A stretch of 14,545 bases of DNA from JAFDZV01 sp966128725 (GTDB lineage Bacteria > Bacteroidota > Ignavibacteria > OLB7): contig CBHYLN010000136.1 of assembly GCA_966128725.1 (NCBI GenBank), positions 1-14,545 on the forward strand. The letters run 5' to 3'. The position numbers were made by a program, and so were the translations under genes. How positions within the stretch are numbered: position 1 is the first letter of the stretch; every line of letters begins with the position of its first letter. The notes below the pieces were generated by a model that was not told where the DNA came from, did no database searches, and saw only the letters and a program-made list of their open reading frames with translations. Positions 14,540-14,545 of this stretch are shown here, in pieces.

Positions 14540-14545
14540 AACTTT

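Overview
This 14.5 kb, visibly GC-rich window carries five protein genes. Four encode exported proteins and one a soluble helical-repeat protein. Two of the exported proteins end in a type A C-terminal domain of the type IX secretion system (T9SS). A third resembles the very large Rhs/SpvB-like surface proteins of Bacteroidota. Signal peptides end in the A-Q pattern common in that group, and two genes lack a clear Shine-Dalgarno. This points to the Bacteroidota/FCB superphylum, and the high GC suggests a lineage such as Kapabacteria, Rhodothermota or a Chlorobi relative. That placement is inference: no rRNA or marker gene is present. No tRNA, rRNA, transposase, integrase, CRISPR array or phage gene was seen.

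Layout. Positions 1-292: extremely G-rich DNA, then a minus-strand hairpin terminator (174-206) for gene 1. Positions 293-2152 (minus): a secreted protein with seven repeats of about 60 residues, read as a seven-bladed beta-propeller, plus a T9SS domain. Positions 2153-2993: an 841-base divergent spacer. Positions 2994-4547 (plus): a 517-residue TPR-like cytoplasmic protein; the reading frame is open further upstream, but that part does not look coding. Positions 4548-4983: a spacer with a perfect 13-bp hairpin, a candidate promoter and a leader hairpin. Positions 4984-5601: an unrecognised 205-residue exported protein with its own strong terminator (5670-5702). Positions 5922-8207: a secreted FG-GAP/VCBS plus ASPIC/UnbV protein with a T9SS domain. 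Positions 8208-8593: a spacer with several short tandem repeat families. Positions 8594-14506: a 1970-residue Rhs/SpvB-like surface protein whose stop codon lies inside a 21-bp-period AT-rich direct repeat at the right edge.

How the genes fit together: apart from the TPR-like gene, everything looks like cell-envelope or secreted cargo. Spacers of 320-440 bases, one clear intrinsic terminator and candidate promoters suggest separately transcribed genes rather than an operon. I found no convincing new enzymatic or defence system. The most informative oddities are the repeat-dense spacer at 8208-8460, the repeat-borne stop at the right edge, the unrecognised secreted protein, and the long Rhs-like shell without YD repeats.
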